A stretch of DNA of 64,000 bases from Anabaena azotica FACHB-119 (GCF_014697625.1 NZ_JACJSG010000013.1:62001-126000); one strand, 5' to 3'. Counted from the stretch's first letter, positions 39,415-49,168 are shown. The notes: a model not told the origin generated them from the letters alone. Translations and numbers: made by a program.

Positions 39415-40944
39415 ATGGTTAGTCTCCTAGAAAATCCTTTGCGCGTTGGTCTGCAACAGCAAGGGATGCCCGAACCCCAAATTATAGTCATCTTTGGCGC
39501 TTCTGGTGATCTTACCTGGCGCAAACTCGTCCCCGCACTTTTCAAATTGCGGCGGGAACGACGCATTCCCCCAGAAACTACCATTGTTGGCGTAGCGCGT
39601 CGCGAATGGAGTCATGAATACTTCCGTGAACAAATGCAAAAAGGCATGGAAGAGGCTCATAGCAACGTCGAACTTGGAGAACTGTGGCAAGATTTCTCTC
39701 AAGGTCTGTTCTACTGTCCTGGGGACATAGACAACCCTGAAAGCTACCAAAAACTGAAACATTTATTAAGCGAATTAGACGAGAAAAGAGGTACAAGGGG
39801 AAACCGGATGTTTTACCTCTCCGTCGCCCCTAACTTCTTCCCTGAAGCTATCAGGCAACTAGGGGGAGGAGGAATGCTAGATGATGAGTATAAACATCGT
39901 CTAGTAATTGAAAAACCCTTTGGTAGAGACTTGGCATCAGCCCAAAGCCTCAACAAAGTCGTGCAGAAATATTGTAAAGAAAACCAAGTCTACCGCATTG
40001 ACCATTACTTGGGTAAAGAAACAGTTCAAAACTTACTGGTATTCCGCTTTGCCAATGCCATTTTTGAACCACTGTGGAACCGTCACTTTGTTGACCACGT
40101 ACAAATTACCGTAGCAGAAACCGTAGGCGTAGAAGACCGGGCAGGTTACTACGAAAAAGCCGGCGCACTGCGGGATATGTTACAGAACCACCTCATGCAG
40201 CTTTATTGCCTCACAGCAATGGAAGCCCCCAACTCAATGGATGCCGATAGTATCCGTACAGAAAAAGTTAAAGTATTACAAGCCACCCGCCTAGCCGATG
40301 TGCATAACTTGTCACGTTCAGCAGTACGCGGACAATACAGCGCTGGTTGGATGAAAGGTCAACAAGTACCGGGGTATCACGAAGAACCAGGAGTTGACCC
40401 TAATTCCTCCACTCCTACCTACGTAGCCATGAAGTTTTTGGTAGATAACTGGCGTTGGCAAGGTGTCCCCTTTTACCTACGTACAGGTAAACGGATGCCG
40501 AAAAAAGTCAGTGAAATTTCCATCCACTTCCGCGATGTACCTTCACGGATGTTTCCATCCGCCGCGCAGCAAAGAAACGCCAACATTTTGGCAATGCGGA
40601 TACAGCCGAATGAAGGTATTTCCTTGCGGTTTGACGTGAAAATGCCAGGGGCAGAATTTCGCACTCGTTCCGTAGATATGGATTTTAGCTATGGTTCCTT
40701 TGGGATTGAAGCTACTTCCGACGCTTACGATCGCCTATTCCTTGATTGTATGATGGGCGACCAAACATTATTCACCAGAGCCGACGAAGTAGAAGCAGCT
40801 TGGCAGGTAGTCACCCCCGCGCTTTCAGTTTGGGACATACCAGCCGACCCCAACACCATTCCCAAGTATGAAGCAGGTACTTGGGAACCACAAAAAGCAG
40901 AAGATTTGATTAACGAAGACGGTCGTCGCTGGCGCAGGCTCTAA
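39415..40944 (+). CDS. zwf: Glucose-6-phosphate 1-dehydrogenase
   Basis: First enzyme of the oxidative pentose phosphate path, reducing NADP. 509 residues. The Rossmann fingerprint is [13 protein letters not shown] (about 26-38); the active-site RIDHYLGKE (about 195-203) contains the substrate lysine and the catalytic His region; [14 protein letters not shown] contributes to substrate binding. It follows tal and precedes opcA, whose product activates it. Repeats fill both flanking spacers. Confidence 0.97.
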   Translation: MVSLLENPLRVGLQQQGMPEPQIIVIFGASGDLTWRKLVPALFKLRRERRIPPETTIVGVARREWSHEYFREQMQKGMEEAHSNVELGELWQDFSQGLFYCPGDIDNPESYQKLKHLLSELDEKRGTRGNRMFYLSVAPNFFPEAIRQLGGGGMLDDEYKHRLVIEKPFGRDLASAQSLNKVVQKYCKENQVYRIDHYLGKETVQNLLVFRFANAIFEPLWNRHFVDHVQITVAETVGVEDRAGYYEKAGALRDMLQNHLMQLYCLTAMEAPNSMDADSIRTEKVKVLQATRLADVHNLSRSAVRGQYSAGWMKGQQVPGYHEEPGVDPNSSTPTYVAMKFLVDNWRWQGVPFYLRTGKRMPKKVSEISIHFRDVPSRMFPSAAQQRNANILAMRIQPNEGISLRFDVKMPGAEFRTRSVDMDFSYGSFGIEATSDAYDRLFLDCMMGDQTLFTRADEVEAAWQVVTPALSVWDIPADPNTIPKYEAGTWEPQKAEDLINEDGRRWRRL

Positions 40945-41120
40945 TTGGTAATTGGTAATTGGTAATTGGTAATTGGTAATTGGTAATTAGTTCATAGTCA
41001 ACAGCAACTGATAACTGATAACTGATAACTGATAACTGATAACTGATAACTGATAACTGATAACTGATAACTGATAACTGTCAACTGTCAACTGTCAACT
41101 AACAACTAACAATATTGGCT
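40945..41120. repeat. Short tandem repeats between zwf and opcA
   Basis: TAATTGG heptamers (about six, 40945-40987), then AACTGAT heptamers (about ten, 41008-41080) and AACTGTC (41081-41100). It is the longest pure heptamer array of the window and resembles no CRISPR array: units are 7 bp without spacers. Confidence 0.9.
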
Positions 41121-42497
41121 ATGATTTCCCAAGCTCCCACTATATACTCACTTCAAGCCCCAAAGGATATTTCGCTAAACGAAATTGAAGCGGAACTGAA
41201 TAAAATTTGGCAAAGCTACGGCCTCACTGGTGAAGATGGTGCATTACCGCCTGCTACTCGTGCAACTACATTTACTTTGGTAGTGTACGAACCAGAAGAA
41301 ACCCAATATCTGCTAGCTACTCTCGGATTTTATCATGGCCCAATTGATGGCATCTTAGGGCCGCAAACAGACGCTGCACTACGACAAGTACAAATCAAAT
41401 ACGCACTACCCGAAACTGGTACAGCCACACCCGAAACCATAGCTAAACTGCGGGAAGAATACAGCAAGCGTCAAGGCGCTAACGGTACAGGCAACAGCCC
41501 TAATGGCAATACTTCCTATAGTTATAGTACTAGTCCCCGGATTGCTGACGAAATCGCCCTCCGCAACCCTTGCCGAATTATTGCCCTATTTCCCATTGTG
41601 GGTGAAGATGAAGGGGTAAAAGCGCAAGTTTCCGCTTACTGCCCCATCCAAAAACAATCATCCAGCACCCTGATTTGCTGCGAGTATATTACCCTCAGTG
41701 GTACACCTGCGGCTTTGGAAAGAATTGGCGGCATGATCCCGGCTTTGTTGATAGGTGGTTTACCTAAGTTCCTGTGGTGGAAGGCGACACCAGACCCCAA
41801 CAACAGCTTATTTAAGAGATTGGCAGCCGTTTGTAATAACGTCATTGTCGATTCTTGCGACTTCAACGAGTCGGAAAGCGATTTACGTAGTCTGCAAGAG
41901 TTGGTAGAAAATGGCGTACCTTTAGCTGACTTAAACTGGCGGAGACTGGCTGCATGGCAAGAGTTGACAGCCGAAGCCTACGATCCCCCACACCGTCGCG
42001 CCGCCTTGGGTGAAATTGACCGCGTAACCATCGATTACGAAAAAGGCAATTCCGCCCAAGCATTACTATTTTTGGGTTGGCTGGCGAGTCGCTTACAATG
42101 GCAACCAGTGTCCTATAAAAAGGAAAGTGGCGACTATGACATCACCCGCATTCAATTTGTCAACCAAGACCAAAAGCAAGTAGAAGCCGAGTTAGCCGGG
42201 GTTCCTGTAGCGAAAGCCGGTGATATTGTTGGTGATTTAACAGCCTTGCGTCTCAGTTCCACCAACCCCAAAGCCAACTGTGGCACAGTTATCTGCTCAG
42301 AAACCGGCGGTTGTATGCGGATGGAAACCCACGGTGGCGCTCAAGCTGCGGGTTTATTCCAACAAGTGAGTTCCTTGTCGGAACAAAAAGCGGAAGCCTT
42401 GCTCAGTCAACAGGTGCTACGCTGGGGACGTGAGTCACTTTTTGAAGCAAGCCTGGCAGTTGTCGCCCAAGTGTTGCGGTTAGGCGCGAAGAGTTAA
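41121..42497 (+). CDS. opcA: OpcA, allosteric activator of glucose-6-phosphate dehydrogenase
   Basis: 458 residues from ATG 41121 (MISQAPTIYSLQAP); the TTG at 41115 is a weaker start. OpcA is a cyanobacterial assembly and activating factor for Zwf, itself redox-controlled. Residues about 70-118 (GFYHGPIDGILGPQTDAALR) form a peptidoglycan-binding-1-like helical domain lodged between an N-terminal strand and the OpcA core, which begins near NPCRIIALFPIVGED. Several cysteines sit in the core (PNCGTVICSETGGC-like region), which could be the redox sites. It ends the cluster and is followed by a terminator. Confidence 0.95.
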   Translation: MISQAPTIYSLQAPKDISLNEIEAELNKIWQSYGLTGEDGALPPATRATTFTLVVYEPEETQYLLATLGFYHGPIDGILGPQTDAALRQVQIKYALPETGTATPETIAKLREEYSKRQGANGTGNSPNGNTSYSYSTSPRIADEIALRNPCRIIALFPIVGEDEGVKAQVSAYCPIQKQSSSTLICCEYITLSGTPAALERIGGMIPALLIGGLPKFLWWKATPDPNNSLFKRLAAVCNNVIVDSCDFNESESDLRSLQELVENGVPLADLNWRRLAAWQELTAEAYDPPHRRAALGEIDRVTIDYEKGNSAQALLFLGWLASRLQWQPVSYKKESGDYDITRIQFVNQDQKQVEAELAGVPVAKAGDIVGDLTALRLSSTNPKANCGTVICSETGGCMRMETHGGAQAAGLFQQVSSLSEQKAEALLSQQVLRWGRESLFEASLAVVAQVLRLGAKS

Positions 42498-42536
42498 GTC
42501 CTGCATATCTTTAATTGCAAGTTGTGCTAATTCAGC

Positions 42537-42569
42537 AAACCCCGGTTTATGCAGATAAGCCGGGGTTTT
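42537..42569 (+). terminator. Terminator of the fbp-tal-zwf-opcA cluster
   Basis: AAACCCCGGTTTAT pairs with ATAAGCCGGGGTTT around GCAG (one T-G wobble), followed by TTG. It lies 40 bp after the opcA stop. Confidence 0.85.
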
Positions 42570-42756
42570 GTCAGCTTGAGATGTGGGTTGGGGGGGGAAA
42601 GTGCGATCGTGCAGAAACCTTATTAGTTTAGATCGTACTTACTTTAACCTTTATAAAGATGAATAAAGTAGATAAATTTTAGTGTCCTATTTAAAGGTAG
42701 TGACTTCATAAAATTAAATCAATACTATTCTATTAAATAGAAATAATCAAATATAT

Positions 42757-42984
42757 ATGTACCCTATAGACCGTATAGCTTATAATTTGAAGCAAATAAT
42801 CTACATTTTAAATGCCATAAAAAAAGAAGCCAAAGACACAGAACAAGTCCGTGATTTAGACAATGCTATCACTTATTTATCCTATGCAAACCAACTATTA
42901 ATTAAAAATAAGGAACAGAAATCTCAGCTTTTTAATCAAAATTTGCTAAATGAATATAAAGACATTTTTACTAATGGAAACTAA
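42757..42984 (+). CDS. Small hypothetical protein
   Basis: A 75-residue, charged, wholly helical-looking protein with regular hydrophobic spacing (IAYNLKQIIYILNAIKKEA, then DNAITYLSYANQLLI). The strong AT content and weak ribosome binding site make it less certain. I do not recognise a family. It is convergent with the coiled-coil gene downstream. Confidence 0.5.
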   Translation: MYPIDRIAYNLKQIIYILNAIKKEAKDTEQVRDLDNAITYLSYANQLLIKNKEQKSQLFNQNLLNEYKDIFTNGN

Positions 42985-43021
42985 TAAATTATAATTATAA
43001 AACTGTTGTAGCAATGCTTAA

Positions 43022-43759
43022 TTATGAGATTTCTTTAATTAAGTCATCAAGACTCTTCCTCAACTCTACTAATGCTTCATTAGAAATGTAGTCAGGAACA
43101 TTAAGTTTAAGTTCTTGAATATGGTCTCTTATATATCTGAAGGCTGCTATATATACATGACGATGCAAAAACAAAGGAATAGATTTATCTAAAGGAAGAT
43201 ATTGACCTTCTTTAAGATTGTTCGCAGTCCAATGCAAGTAAACTTCTATGGTTCTGTAAAATCTATTTAATTCTTCTTGTGTATCAGCTTTCCCTCCAGG
43301 CTCACGCACTTGAGGAAACCCTTCTAATGCTTTAGCCCCTGCCTCTTGTGATAAAAATTTCTTATGCTCTTCCAACCAAATTCCTGCCTCCTTACAATGG
43401 TTAACTTGATTCTTAAGCTCTTTTATATCTCTATCAAAAGAAACTATATTTTTTTCAAGCTGTTCAGCTAATTCTTTCAAAATTGGTGAATCTACAGAAG
43501 ATTCTTTCAGGACTTTAACCTCTTTCTTTAATGATTTCAATATTTCTTTTACTTTATTAGAAAAGCTTTCTGACTTGAGGTCTTGCTCTTGCAGACGTGT
43601 CTTATTGTTCTCCAATGCTAGCTTAATGTCTTTTAATTCTGTTTCTAGTTCTTTATTTTTATCTTTTGCATTTTTTGCTTCTCTCCACTGGATAAAAGTG
43701 AGCAATGTACTTCCTACAGTAGCTATTGCACTAACTGGCCCATCCCATCCCATTATCAT
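43022..43759 (-). CDS. Membrane-anchored coiled-coil protein of unknown function
   Basis: A 245-residue protein with one N-terminal hydrophobic segment (about residues 6-22), then a long coiled coil (about 28-135, many KELETELKDIKLALENNK-type heptads) and a helical C-terminal domain (about 165-245) containing RTIEVYLHWTANNLKEGQ and LFLHRHVYIAAFRYIRDHIQ. No catalytic motif is seen. The start overlaps the stop of the upstream gene by 4 bp (ATGA), so the two proteins form one translationally coupled unit. A signal-relay or effector protein of a small regulatory or defence system is possible but unproven. Confidence 0.75.
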   Translation of the reverse strand: MIMGWDGPVSAIATVGSTLLTFIQWREAKNAKDKNKELETELKDIKLALENNKTRLQEQDLKSESFSNKVKEILKSLKKEVKVLKESSVDSPILKELAEQLEKNIVSFDRDIKELKNQVNHCKEAGIWLEEHKKFLSQEAGAKALEGFPQVREPGGKADTQEELNRFYRTIEVYLHWTANNLKEGQYLPLDKSIPLFLHRHVYIAAFRYIRDHIQELKLNVPDYISNEALVELRKSLDDLIKEIS

Positions 43760-44163
43760 CTCTCCTTAGAGTCCAGATTAAACAGTAGTGATTGTAAAAA
43801 TAGCTCTTCTTTTGTAGCCGCTTCACGAATACGCTCAAGCATATAACAGGCAGTATTTTTATTAACCCCAATCTCTCTGGCAAGCTGACGCACACTGACA
43901 CCTCCTGGTGAATCCAGTACAAGTCGAATCGCTACAAACCACTTATGTAAGTCTACATGAGTTTTATGAAAAAGAGTACCTACCGTTACACTGTACGATG
44001 TAAAACATTCGTTACAATGATATCTGCGTTCTTTCTTGTATGCTGTTGCTTTAGTTGATTCACAATACGGACACTTTGGCTTTCCACCCCAGCGAATTTG
44101 TTCAAGCAGGGTAAGGCATTCATCGTTATTTAGTGTCATTGTTATGCTTTGAACTCTGAGCAT
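43756..44163 (-). CDS. IS1595-type Zn-ribbon plus helix-turn-helix protein without a DDE domain
   Basis: A 135-residue protein. A zinc ribbon has two Cys pairs (KPKCPYCES about 30-38, HCNECFTSYSVTVGTLFH about 54-71), as in the N-terminus of IS1595/ISXO2 transposases. A helix-turn-helix follows (SVRQLAREIGVNKNTACYML). The DDE nuclease that should come next is missing; instead the frame stops, overlapping the start of the coiled-coil gene. The clean end and coupling suggest a domesticated DNA-binding protein. A decayed transposase is the alternative. The start could be ATG 44163 or the ATG nine codons later. Confidence 0.75.
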   Translation of the reverse strand: MLRVQSITMTLNNDECLTLLEQIRWGGKPKCPYCESTKATAYKKERRYHCNECFTSYSVTVGTLFHKTHVDLHKWFVAIRLVLDSPGGVSVRQLAREIGVNKNTACYMLERIREAATKEELFLQSLLFNLDSKER

Positions 44164-44481
44164 AACAATGTCAAAATTTACTCTTAAATTACTAGTGTTC
44201 TATTTGTAATACCAACTCAAAAAATCTTTGCAAAACATCCATTATCGTAGGGGCGTACAGATGTGCGTCCCTACATTGGTATAGGTTTTATCCTTTTTTT
44301 CCAATTGGTATAATTTGATAAAAAACTATAAGAAAATTTATATTATCGCTGTATTATTCTTTCGATAATTATTAATACTCTGGATGGAAATACGCAGTTT
44401 TTAGAGGATTTTGGAAAAGAGCAAAGGATATTAAAAACCCCTCTCCAAACCTCTCCCCTACAAGGAGAGAGGCTTTAATTC
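44164..44481. other. Spacer with palindromes
   Basis: It holds a hairpin GTAGGGGCGTACAGATGTGCGTCCCTAC near 44249-44276 (an unrelated copy resembles 24934-24956), AT-rich DNA, and CCCCTCTCC...GGAGAGAGG near 44443-44473. No gene is seen. Confidence 0.5.
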
Positions 44482-44603
44482 AGGACTTACGCAAGTGTCA
44501 CAATTGGTGGTTGGTGCGTGACGCTACAAGTCTCATGACTACGTTCAAATATTTTCGCCAGTCACACACCCTACAGAAAAAATCTGCCAGTTGCGTAAGT
44601 CCT
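44482..44603. mobile_element. MITE-like element, AGGACTTACGCAA family
   Basis: Ends AGGACTTACGCAA and TTGCGTAAGTCCT. Near-identical to the copies at 10299-10421 and 57467-57591, with the same interior and a small internal difference (ATTTTCGCCAGTCACAC). Confidence 0.85.
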
Positions 44604-44664
44604 ATAGTAGATAGGTAGGTGCATTATGGCATTAACCTCATGCACTTACCTATTATCTTATTTA

Positions 44665-44809
44665 ACGTGAGTTCGACCAGTGCGGTTTTGACCTCACCCC
44701 CAACCCCTCTCCTACGAGGAGAGGGGAGTAAGAGGGTTATTTTTTCGTTTCTCATCCCACGCTTTTTAGGAGAGGGAGGTTGGGAGGGAGAGGTTCATCG
44801 AACTCACGT
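44665..44809. mobile_element. MITE-like element with ACGTGAGTTCGA termini
   Basis: Inverted ends ACGTGAGTTCGA and TCGAACTCACGT. The flanks TTATTTA (44658-44664) and TTATTTA (44810-44816) are a 7-bp target duplication. The right copy includes the stop codon of the downstream glycoside-hydrolase gene (complement of 44814-44816), so insertion happened at that stop without altering it. A second copy sits at 60827-61061. Confidence 0.85.
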
Positions 44810-44813
44810 TTAT

Positions 44814-47042
44814 TTAATTGCGATCGCGCAAACCAATTTGCCCATTTACTGAGTCATAAAGTACATCGTACTCATCAATAAATGCAATCCCACTATGCAC
44901 CACCATAGACTGGTCTAGTTGTGGCGAAACATTGGCATTCCACAAATTAAACCCGTTGCGATTTCCGGGGACTATGCTGTATTCAAAAATATGCGGAATT
45001 GCTAACTTAACAGTATTTTGTGGGCTGAGTCTTCCGGGTTTGAGTTTACCCATTTGGGAAGCAGATTTAAACTCAATAAAACTGGTATTTATCCCTGTAT
45101 CTACCGCCATTCTACCATTACAATTATTGTTCATGGTAGTTTGAGCGATCGCCACACAAACTCCATTCACTCTAGAGTCCCATCTGTTACCAGGAACACC
45201 AGTCATTGCAGGCTGTGCAGTCATAGAAGTTAGGTTGAAACCGCTTCTATTCTGTGGTGTTAAACCGAAAATTATATTCCCGTTACTATTCCCACGCTTA
45301 CCTGTAATGATAAATCCACTACTTAAATTTCCAGGTAGTTTTCTTAACGGGTTATAAGGCAGCGACCTTTCCGAATAATTGACACCCATGATACCAGAAA
45401 ACGGTCTGCCACTTTTGGCAGAACAATTAGGTTTGTTAGCAACACATCGGCGACTAGTAACAACTTGCACCGGCACAGGTTCTTCAGTGGAAATCAAACC
45501 AAACCGGACATTAGTGTAAACTATTTCTCCTTCTAAAATAGTGCCATCACGTAATACTTGCCTAACTACTTGACCTGTTCTCTTCACAGGTGCATTACCT
45601 AAAAACTCTCTAGGAACTCGCAACCCTGCCGAGCCTGTATCTAAAAGTACAGGTCTTGAGCGACCGTTGGCTACTATTACATCGAGAAAATAACCGCGAT
45701 TTGTTTGAGCAGAAGCACCTCTAGTATATAAGGGAAACGACACAGTATTAAAACTAGGCGTTCTCGGTCGAAATTGGGAAGTATCACGGGTAACAGAATT
45801 AGGAAACAATGCTTGAAACCCAGCTTGGCGCTGTGGTGTGGGTTCTGGGCCAAACTCCCAAAGACTTTCGTAATAGAAGAAAACCGCACCTAAACCCCGT
45901 TCTCTCGCCGCCTGTACTTTAGCTTGAATTAGCTGCATCGAAGTGGGGCGATTTCGCAAACCTGTCATAATACCTATGCCAGTAGGTATTACTTGCTGTG
46001 CTTCTATAATTTCTGGGGTACTAATTGTATTAACGAAACTTTGTAAATCATTGCGGTAAACCTGAACTGCAAGCTCGTCTACAACACCCAAACGCACCCA
46101 ATTTATCCAATCTTGTAATTGAAGTTTATAGGCAAAGTCATAGTAATTGGGTGAAAGCGCAAAAATCGCATTAGGTTTTCTGAGTTTCACAGCTTGGTTG
46201 AGTTGCACCATAAAAGCTGTGATTTTATCAGCACGCCATCTTACCCAAGCTTGAGCTTGAGGATTAGACGGTGGCGGGTTTCCAGTTTCTTGAGTGTACA
46301 AGTTGATGGTGTATTTGTCATAGCCAAAATCAACAGGTAAACTCATATGGTCATCAAATTGAATCCCATCAGCGTTGTATTTGGTGATGATTTCTACCAC
46401 AAGGTCGGTGATAAACTTCTGCACTTCTGGGTGGAAGGGATTTAGCCATGCTACCTCACCCGCAGCACTAATTGAAGTTTGGGTTCCATCCTGCTTTTGC
46501 GTCAGCCAATGAGGATTTTGTGATGCTAGTTCGGAAGTTAAGGGAGCCATAAACCCAAACTCAAACCAGGGTATAGCCAGTAAACCTTGACTACGAGCTT
46601 GACTAATGATGTCTGCAATTACGTCTTGTCCTTCCGTACCTTTGAAGAAATAAGGAATACCCATACGTTGGGTGACGGTGCTGGGATATTTGGTATAACC
46701 ATCATTCCAAACCACAGGATAAACAGTGTTGAAATTCAAGCGCCGCAATTGAGTCAGAGCGTCCTGAACTTTAGCGGGATCTCTGAGGATATCAAAATCA
46801 TTATTTGTTAGCCAAACCCCGCGAATTTCTTGACGTGGTTGGGGTATTTGTGCAGTTACTGGAGTGAGGTTTTGTAATAGCAGTACTGTAGCAAATGATA
46901 GGGCAAACAGAACTGGAAGCGATCGCCTGCGCCCCGCCGTAGGCGATCGCCTAACCAACCGTACAAAAAGCAATTTGGGTATAGATAATAACCTAGTTAA
47001 CCAAGCGTTAACTCGAATTTGGTGCGGAAATTCAATTGACAT
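44814..47042 (-). CDS. Secreted GHL10 (DUF187) glycoside hydrolase-like and aspartic protease-like fusion
   Basis: A 742-residue protein with an N-terminal signal/membrane segment near residues 43-63. Residues about 70-410 match GHL10, a TIM-barrel glycosidase-like family (EIRGVWLTNNDFDILRDP, YNADGIQFDDHMSLP with the acidic site, PTGIGIMTGLRNRP). Residues about 450-742 resemble a pepsin/retropepsin domain, with VLLDTGSAGLRVP and later MAVDTGINTSFIEF, two DTG motifs as in a two-lobed enzyme. The linker and N-terminus include repeat-derived RRSPTAGRRR. It may act in the periplasm on wall or surface polymers. Confidence 0.85.
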   Translation of the reverse strand: MSIEFPHQIRVNAWLTRLLSIPKLLFVRLVRRSPTAGRRRSLPVLFALSFATVLLLQNLTPVTAQIPQPRQEIRGVWLTNNDFDILRDPAKVQDALTQLRRLNFNTVYPVVWNDGYTKYPSTVTQRMGIPYFFKGTEGQDVIADIISQARSQGLLAIPWFEFGFMAPLTSELASQNPHWLTQKQDGTQTSISAAGEVAWLNPFHPEVQKFITDLVVEIITKYNADGIQFDDHMSLPVDFGYDKYTINLYTQETGNPPPSNPQAQAWVRWRADKITAFMVQLNQAVKLRKPNAIFALSPNYYDFAYKLQLQDWINWVRLGVVDELAVQVYRNDLQSFVNTISTPEIIEAQQVIPTGIGIMTGLRNRPTSMQLIQAKVQAARERGLGAVFFYYESLWEFGPEPTPQRQAGFQALFPNSVTRDTSQFRPRTPSFNTVSFPLYTRGASAQTNRGYFLDVIVANGRSRPVLLDTGSAGLRVPREFLGNAPVKRTGQVVRQVLRDGTILEGEIVYTNVRFGLISTEEPVPVQVVTSRRCVANKPNCSAKSGRPFSGIMGVNYSERSLPYNPLRKLPGNLSSGFIITGKRGNSNGNIIFGLTPQNRSGFNLTSMTAQPAMTGVPGNRWDSRVNGVCVAIAQTTMNNNCNGRMAVDTGINTSFIEFKSASQMGKLKPGRLSPQNTVKLAIPHIFEYSIVPGNRNGFNLWNANVSPQLDQSMVVHSGIAFIDEYDVLYDSVNGQIGLRDRN

Positions 47043-47498
47043 TACTGACTCAAAATTAATCCTTAACGGAGAACATTTGCTTTAAGGTGCTTGTAGTAAG
47101 GACTTTAGTCCTCAATACCAACTTGACGTAACTCATAGCTAAGTAGTGCCAACTCACCATACTCGGACGGTATACTACTAGTCAGCCAGGAAAATTATTT
47201 TGAACTACTACTGCCTCACCTTCTGCGCCTCCCACTGCCTCTGAAGGATGAGGCCAGCAAAAATACAGAGCTAGATTGAAAAAATCTTTAAAATTTGGTA
47301 ATTATAATCACATCAATGCTGTGATTATAATCACTTACATTCACATATTTGTAACTATATTATTCTCTCGATATAGCCAAGTCAAGCACAAATATATCAA
47401 ATGACTTGATAAAGCTATTTAGCCGAGAACTGTATCATCTCTACCAACGTATCAGTTAACTTATTTCTCAAAATGGACTAGCAATGTTTTTACTGATG
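47043..47498. other. Spacer between the GHL10 fusion and the TnpB element
   Basis: Contains a GTAAGGACTTTAGTCCTCA palindromic motif near 47094, related to that at about 9170, and AT-rich DNA. No gene. The TnpB element right end probably falls at about 47460-47498. Confidence 0.5.
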
Positions 47499-48735
47499 TT
47501 AGTTCGTGACGTACTCCACACACTCCCCTTTCAGGGTGAGTGTGGGCTTCTCAACGACTCCTAATCCGGACATTAATTGAGCTTTAAGACCGTGCGTCCC
47601 ACGGTTCTTTATGTTTATAGCCGCGTTCAAGTCCCTGCAAATACTTGTATGACAAACAGGGCAATTGTGTATTCTCTGGGATAGCGGCTTTTTAACTATG
47701 TGACTACAGCTAGAGCATTCTTGGCTAGTACCATTTGGCTTAACAGCTATTACCATCAAACCAGCATTTTCGGCTTTGGAGCGAAAGTATTGTTATGAAC
47801 TGCCCCCATCCAGCATCATGAATACTTTTAGCCAGTTTTGTTTTAACTAGCCCTTTGATATTTAATTTTTCAACAGCAACAACATCATACTTATCAAGTA
47901 GTGATTTAGCTGTTTTAAAATGAAAATCTTTGCGAGTATCAGCGACTTTTTTGTGCTGTTTACCTAGTTTCTGAATAGCTTTTTTACGGCGATTAGAACC
48001 TTTCTTGCGTCTTGAAACTCTACGCTGTGCTGATTTTAATTTACGTTCAGCTTTGCGTAGATGCTTAGGTGCGGCAATTCGAGAGCCATCAGAAGCTACG
48101 TAAAAATCAATTAAACCGACATCAATACCAACAATATTATCAGGATTAAAATCACGCTTAACAGTTGGTACTGTTTTGTCATCCAGACTCAATGTTATAT
48201 AGTAACCATCTGCTTTCTTGGTAACAGATACAGTTTTAATATCAAATCCATCTGGTATTGGGCGATGGACAATTACTTTAACATCTCCAATCTTTGATAG
48301 TGTAATTTTGTTGTTAACAAAGTGATGTTGCTTGAATTGAGTATAAGTGAAAGTTTTGTACTGCCCTTTACCTTTAAATCTAGGTTTACCAGATTTCTTG
48401 CCATTGTTATCTCCTTTTAACCATCTATCAAAAGCTAATTCAACTTTTTTAGGAACTTCCTGTAATACTTGCGAATGAATTTCTTTGTACCAAGGTCTGT
48501 CAACTTTCAGTTGAACTAGAGAGGCTTTTTGGTTGTAGTAATTGGGTTGTTCTTTTAACTCAGGTAAGTGACAAATTAACGGGCATCTATCAATAGGACA
48601 GCGATTTTGCTCATACCAGTCAAACCTTTGAGCAAGTAAATAATTGTATTGACAACGCAGCATTTCTAATGTCTTGTCTATTTTTTCTGCTTGCTCTTTA
48701 GTTGGCTTGATTTTGTATTGGCATGAGGTTTTCAT
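47499..48735 (-). pseudogene. tnpB: TnpB RNA-guided nuclease, frameshifted
   Basis: The first 331 codons (47740-48735) give the N-terminal and RuvC parts with Asp205 (GIDVGLIDFY) and Glu289 (VAVEKLNIKG). The last part lies in another frame (47499-47759) with the zinc finger CSSC and CPVC and the final catalytic Asp in CRDLNAAIN. The break is at CTTTCGCTCC near 47780: one extra T; without it the frames join as ILRSKAENAGLMVIAV. All catalytic residues survive, so the lesion is recent, or a slip restores the product. Confidence 0.88.
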
Positions 48736-48763
48736 AACTTATCCTTGTTTTTCGACCTGATAG

Positions 48764-48780
48764 CACTATAACATATAGTG
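48764..48780. promoter_or_regulatory. Palindromic operator between tnpB and the RHH gene
   Basis: CACTATA-ACA-TATAGTG is a perfect 7-bp inverted repeat, 19 bp upstream of the RHH start codon and about 30 bp upstream of tnpB. It suits autoregulation by an RHH dimer. Confidence 0.6.
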
Positions 48781-48799
48781 TAACCATTGTGTAACCAAA

Positions 48800-48979
48800 A
48801 TGAAAAACAAGCAATTAAGATTAAGAATGTCAGAAAGACGATTCAATAAGCTTAAACAATATGCAGAACTTACAGACAAAACTATGACTCAGGTGATAGA
48901 TGAGCTTATTGACACGTTACCAAACATAAAAAATGCTGACTCCTCATCGACCCCCTGCCCTGTTAATCCTGCGGATTAA
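48800..48979 (+). CDS. Small ribbon-helix-helix protein divergent from tnpB
   Basis: A 59-residue protein below usual annotation cut-offs, ATG 48800 to TAA 48979. It reads KQLRLRMSERRFNKLKQYAE then KTMTQVIDELIDTLP, a beta-strand followed by two helices as in CopG/RHH proteins. Small RHH genes divergent from tnpB occur in other cyanobacterial IS605-type elements as I recall. With the palindrome at 48764-48780 it likely represses the shared promoter and limits TnpB expression. Confidence 0.65.
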   Translation: MKNKQLRLRMSERRFNKLKQYAELTDKTMTQVIDELIDTLPNIKNADSSSTPCPVNPAD

Positions 48980-49168
48980 ATTGGTTGTGGGTCAATTCGT
49001 CGTCAGCCAAAAATTCATCTCATCACCTCCCTTCGGGTAGGTGAGAGGCTTCTTTTTGTTTAAGCTAAAATTTGACCATGAAATGGCGTAGATATCAGCT
49101 ACGTTATGTCTACGCCTACTTGAAATTTGCACACAGACCTAATCTAGAGAATTTTCAAGAGGTTGACT

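Larger units (their letters stand above)
47460..49050 (-). mobile_element. IS200/IS605-type element with tnpB only
   Basis: It contains the frameshifted tnpB and the divergent RHH gene. The tnpA transposase is absent, so this is a non-autonomous or decayed copy. A CTCATCACCT/AGGTGAGAG hairpin at about 49019-49048 resembles a left end, and a CCACACTC/GAGTGTGTGG hairpin overlaps the 3' end of tnpB (about 47515-47550), where the guide RNA is expected. Exact ends are not proved. Confidence 0.6.

Noticed and set aside
40945..41100. Tandem array that might look like a CRISPR
   Set aside because: Units are 7 bp, contiguous, with no spacers; typical STRR. No CRISPR array was seen anywhere in the window.
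44619..44852. 77-residue plus-strand ORF
   Set aside because: It reads through a MITE (44665-44809) and has no independent support.
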